DNA of 36,578 nt from Gammaproteobacteria bacterium. GTDB lineage: Bacteria; Pseudomonadota; Gammaproteobacteria; SZUA-152. Below, piece by piece: positions 33,834 through 36,578 of this stretch (positions are counted from its first letter, which is position 1; each line of letters opens with the position of its first letter). The notes beneath the pieces were generated by a model that searched no databases, was not told the DNA's origin, and worked only from the letters and a program-made list of their open reading frames with translations. The stretch lies in contig JAKIUF010000044.1 in the NCBI GenBank assembly GCA_021647705.1, positions 1 through 36,578 of the forward strand. Direction: 5' to 3'. The position numbers were made by a program, and so were the translations under genes.

Positions 33834-34085
33834 TCAGGAATTATTAGAATCTTGACCACCTTCACCGGCTACCGGTAATTTTACGTTGCGCGCAGGCACC
33901 ACCGTGGAGATAGCATGTTTATAAACCATTTGATTGACGCTGTTTTTCAGCAGCACGACAAACTGATCAAACGAATCAATTTGTCCCTGTAGTTTTATAC
34001 CATTAACCAGAAAAATTGAGACAGGAACACGCTCCTTACGCAGCGCATTCAGAAAAGGGTCTTGTAATGATTGCCCCTTCGACAT
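33834..34085 (-). CDS. hfq: RNA chaperone Hfq
   Basis: Hfq forms a hexameric ring that helps small RNAs pair with mRNAs. The 83-residue protein has the Sm1 motif ([39 protein letters not shown]) and the Sm2 motif ([13 protein letters not shown]), with a short polar tail. The ATG at 34085 has a strong AAGGAG site. Position between miaA and hflX is the classic arrangement. Confidence 0.98.
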   Translation of the reverse strand: MSKGQSLQDPFLNALRKERVPVSIFLVNGIKLQGQIDSFDQFVVLLKNSVNQMVYKHAISTVVPARNVKLPVAGEGGQDSNNS

Positions 34086-34159
34086 GGTGTTTCTCCTTTT
34101 ATGTATCCTTATTAGAGTTATTGGAACTCAGCGCGCCTTAATCGTTCGCTGCTTGCTGT

Positions 34160-34189
34160 ACTATAAAACGCACCAGCTTCCTCGGACAA
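34160..34189 (-). promoter_or_regulatory. Possible sigma-70 promoter of hfq-hflX
   Basis: On the minus strand TTGTCC (34189-34184) and TATAGT (34165-34160) are 18 nt apart, about 75 nt upstream of the hfq ATG. This is the best candidate in the miaA-hfq gap; it is a pattern match by eye only. Confidence 0.4.
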
Positions 34190-34261
34190 CGCAGGGAAAA
34201 CCCAACCACTCGGCCGTAAAAACCACTAGCAAATACGCGCTAGTCAGCTTTCACACAATTA

Positions 34262-34290
34262 CGGGAGGTGCCTGAATTTGGCAACTCCCG
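34262..34290. terminator. Stem-loop after miaA
   Basis: CGGGAGGTGCC and GGCAACTCCCG pair in 10 of 11 positions around a 7-nt loop, 12 nt after the miaA stop. There is no T run on either side, so it may be a 3' end-stabilising or attenuating hairpin and not a standard intrinsic terminator. Confidence 0.4.
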
Positions 34291-34302
34291 CCCCTGTGTC
34301 TC

Positions 34303-35253
34303 TCATATGGCACTAGCGGCAAGATATTTCAAGACCTGAGTCAGAATTTGCTCCGGTTTTTCTTCAAAGTTGAGCCGGAACGCCGCCTCCTCCGGCTCGT
34401 GTTTCAGCCAGGTAAGCTGACGTTTGGCGAATTGACGGGTGGCAATAATGCCTTTTTCTACCATGGTATCGTAGTCCCACTGACCATCTAGATGCGCCCA
34501 CGCCTGACGGTAACCCACTGCACGCATTGAAGGCAGGTCTGCATGCAAATCATCCCGTTGATACAAAGCGTCCACCTCCGCCATGAGACCCTGCTCCAGC
34601 ATAATCTGAAAACGCTGTTCAATACGCCGATGCAGCAAGACACGATCCATCGGTGTCAGCACAATTTTTATGGGACGACAGGGCAAATCATTATCGATAT
34701 CCCGTTGTAAAAAAGTGCTCATGGGCTGGCCGCTCAATTCAAACACTTCCAGTGCGCGCAGAGTCCGCTGCGGATCATTGACGTGAATGCGCCCGGCAGC
34801 CTCGGGGTCCACCTGTGCCAGCCGGGCATGCAAATGGGCCAGACCCTGCTCGGCCAGCTCGGCCTCCAGACGTACCCGCACCACAGGATCGGACGACGGC
34901 AAAACCGACAACCCCTGCTCCAGCGCCCGAAAATACAACATGGTGCCACCCACCAATAACGGAATACGGCCACGGGCCAGAATGTCATTGATTTCCTCCA
35001 GTGCCCGCTGTCGAAACTGCGCCGCTGAAAACGGCTTGGCGGGATCACAGATATCAATGAGCCGGTGAGGAGCAGCAGCCAGAGTTGCCGCATCAGGCTT
35101 CGCTGAACCAATGTCCAGACCACGGTAAACCATCACCGAATCCACGCTGATAATATCGCAAGGTAACTCCTTGCAAAGCGCAATGGCCAGATCTGTCTTG
35201 CCTGTGGCCGTGGGACCCATGAGAAAAATGGCGGGTGGGAGTGTATTTGGCAT
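34303..35253 (-). CDS. miaA: tRNA dimethylallyltransferase
   Basis: MiaA adds a dimethylallyl group to A37 of tRNAs that read codons beginning with U. The 316-residue protein has the P-loop [94 protein letters not shown] and [13 protein letters not shown]. The ATG at 35253 gives the normal start; no strong ribosome binding site is seen. mutL, the frequent upstream neighbour, is replaced here by a MITE-like element and accessory sequence. Confidence 0.97.
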   Translation of the reverse strand: MPNTLPPAIFLMGPTATGKTDLAIALCKELPCDIISVDSVMVYRGLDIGSAKPDAATLAAAPHRLIDICDPAKPFSAAQFRQRALEEINDILARGRIPLLVGGTMLYFRALEQGLSVLPSSDPVVRVRLEAELAEQGLAHLHARLAQVDPEAAGRIHVNDPQRTLRALEVFELSGQPMSTFLQRDIDNDLPCRPIKIVLTPMDRVLLHRRIEQRFQIMLEQGLMAEVDALYQRDDLHADLPSMRAVGYRQAWAHLDGQWDYDTMVEKGIIATRQFAKRQLTWLKHEPEEAAFRLNFEEKPEQILTQVLKYLAASAI

Positions 35254-35370
35254 GGGGCATTCTACTGTTGGCTACGGCTGTCGCAAAATTTTTGCGCAAA
35301 GGTAAGACCGGCTTGTTGGGCAAACCCGGTGATTGACACATGGGCTAGTTATGAAAACAGCTTTTTAAAC

Positions 35371-35636
35371 CAGGCATTGGGCAGCCAGATATTGAAAATA
35401 TATGATTAACTTATGCTCAAGTAGAGTAAAAATGCTCCAATATTTTGGATTTTACGAAATACATGACAATTTTCTGGCGCGGACAAACGAAGAAAATCCA
35501 ACGTTGGATGTTTTATAGTCACAAAGTGGTCTTAACATTTCAATCGAGTACGCTACAAGCAGTGAAAATGTATATTTAATAATCATTTTGTTCATAAATA
35601 AACCATAAAATACAAAATTAGGCTGCCCAATGTCTG
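35371..35636. mobile_element. MITE-like element with 6-bp target duplication
   Basis: The left end CAGGCATTGGGCAGCC (35371-35386) and the right end GGCTGCCCAATGTCTG (35621-35636) are terminal inverted repeats matching in 15 of 16 positions. The 266-bp element is flanked on both sides by TTAAAC (35365-35370 and 35637-35642), consistent with a 6-bp target duplication. The AT-rich interior has no useful open frame. It accounts for about half of the gap between miaA and the next gene remnant; I see nothing definite in the rest. Confidence 0.75.
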
Positions 35637-35762
35637 TTAAACTTGCCCGTCACGCAAAAATAAGGGTATTTTACATACAACCCTTATACTTCTCATGGTT
35701 AATGGCAAAACTGTGCAGCGCAAACAAAGTGCAGCATAGTTTGTATCCGAACAAGTGCCTTG

Positions 35763-36506
35763 TCATGCATTACATCTATTCCTGCTTGCTCGAATTACTT
35801 CGATTTTAGACATTTCTTCATAACTATCTGAAGCATGTAAAAATCCGATGTTTTTAGCGTGTGACTTGTCAATTAAATCCAAAAGAAAATCGATATTTTC
35901 AGTTTGTATTGAATTCAGCAAAAAAAAATCTGAACGTATTTTATCTCTGCTGCTTGTATTCAAATAGGAGGATAGCTTCCCGATCAGGCCAACCAACACA
36001 TCTGATAGCTGTGTTAACCTGCTTGATTTTGAATCAACAAATGAATAGTTATTTATAACCTCCGATCCATCTATTATTTTGTAACCGCCCATTAATTCAG
36101 ATATTGAGTCTTCGTTATCGAATATATGTGTTGAATTCTTAAACAGATAGACGGGGCGCAAATAAAAATGAGAAAAATCTTTTATCAAAAGATAATCTTC
36201 TTCATCCATAACAAAAGGTAACGATCCTTTTTTCTTTGCTTCTTTTAATATCTGCCTAAGTGATTCCAAACCAAAATGAAATTCCATGTCATCTATGTAA
36301 TCTACAAACAGATCACTTAGGGCTTCGATAAACGATAGGATCGAATTCTCCTTGATGTTCGGATACTCGAACCTGTGAAATAGAACAATTATTGATTCAA
36401 TCTCAAGTTTTGATAGCTTGTATAAATCATCTTTCATTTTGTTAGAAAATTGGTAACTACTCAGCCTGATCTCCCTCAAATTATTGAATAACAAATGAAT
36501 TTTGAT
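35763..36506 (-). pseudogene. DUF3800-like gene truncated at the 5' end by an insertion sequence
   Basis: About 247 residues remain, open from the IS border to the stop at 35763. Features are IESIIVLFHRFEYPN, FVDYIDDMEFHFGLESLRQI, LPFVMDEEDYLLIKDFSHFY, LRPVYLFKNSTHIFDNE and VDSKSSRLTQLSDVLVGLIG, the last resembling the C-terminal motif of DUF3800-type proteins. A normal family start (with YIDESG) is missing. The nominal start (TTG at 36527) and first six codons lie in the IS sequence, so they are not original. AT-rich base use suggests an acquired gene. The family name is a judgement by eye. Confidence 0.5.
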
Positions 36507-36578
36507 GTAAGCTCCATAGCCATGCAATCACTGCCCAATCTAAAAAATCTCAGCGACACAGAAAAAGATGAGTTGATC
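36507..36578 (+). mobile_element. IS66-family insertion sequence, left end (runs off the window)
   Basis: The element appears to begin at GTAAGC (36507-36512), the terminal sequence typical of IS66-family ends. Only 15 nt separate it from the transposase ATG, as in the single-gene (ISBst12-type) subgroup. It interrupts the DUF3800-like gene. The other end and the 8-bp target duplication expected for the family (ATTTTGAT is the adjacent octamer) are outside the window. Confidence 0.6.
36522..36578 (+). CDS. IS66-family transposase, N-terminal fragment cut by window end
   Basis: The first 19 codons read MQSLPNLKNLSDTEKDELI, which matches the LP.L..L...EKD.LI start of IS66 TnpC-type transposases. 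It would be a DDE transposase acting on the element ends. Only the start is in the window, so the rest cannot be judged. It reads into the region beyond the right border. Confidence 0.65.
   Translation, partial: MQSLPNLKNLSDTEKDELI

Noticed and set aside
34262-34290. Standard intrinsic terminator after miaA
   Set aside because: The hairpin is strong but has no T run in either direction, so it is listed only as a low-confidence stem-loop.

Overview
The window looks like a gammaproteobacterial chromosome segment of intermediate GC, probably from an environmental lineage. The basis is the gene order miaA-hfq-hflX-hflK-hflC-DUF2065-hisZ-purA, which is characteristic of that class. I cannot name a genus. 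Almost every gene is on the minus strand. The intergenic spaces are full of dispersed palindromic repeats, which is unusual for such a gene-dense region.

Layout: (1) 1-2507 holds a jetB/jetA (MksE/MksF-like) condensin pair, with a repeat element where a jetC/mksB gene would be expected. (2) 2829-5729 is a small accessory block: an exported PhoA-family alkaline phosphatase, an antitoxin gene with a decayed VapC remnant, and a frameshifted toxin-like gene overlapping a small acidic partner gene. (3) 6031-25386 is a cobalamin (B12) biosynthesis cluster of 21 ORFs, read from right to left: promoter, cobalamin riboswitch, cobO, cbiA, cbtB, cbtA, cbiF, cbiX, cbiC, cbiD, cbiET, cbiL, cbiG (two ORFs), cbiH, a 2Fe-2S ferredoxin, bluB, cbiB, cobD, cobQ, cobT, cobC, cobS. 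(4) 25400-26839 is repeat-rich, with a broken small plus-strand gene and an exported DUF4399 protein. (5) 26918-35253 is the conserved housekeeping block from purA to miaA. (6) 35254-36578 is accessory again: a MITE-like element with a 6-bp target duplication, and a DUF3800-like gene whose 5' end is cut by an IS66-family element that runs off the window.

The B12 genes describe an early-cobalt-insertion (anaerobic-type) pathway. CbtAB import cobalt, long-form CbiX inserts it, CbiL/CbiH/CbiG/CbiF/CbiD/CbiET/CbiC build the corrin ring, CbiA and CobQ amidate, CobO adenosylates, CobD and CbiB attach the aminopropanol arm, and BluB/CobT/CobC/CobS make and attach the lower ligand. I see no cbiJ/cobK (precorrin-6 reductase) and no cobU/cobP (cobinamide kinase/guanylyltransferase) in the window.

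The most interesting item is CbiH. It carries a C-terminal extension of about 180 residues that reads like a HutX/ChuX/HemS-type heme-handling domain, next to a small ferredoxin gene. Second is the arrangement of repeats: all five gaps longer than 35 bp inside the B12 cluster contain the same palindromic repeat family, usually right at a stop codon.
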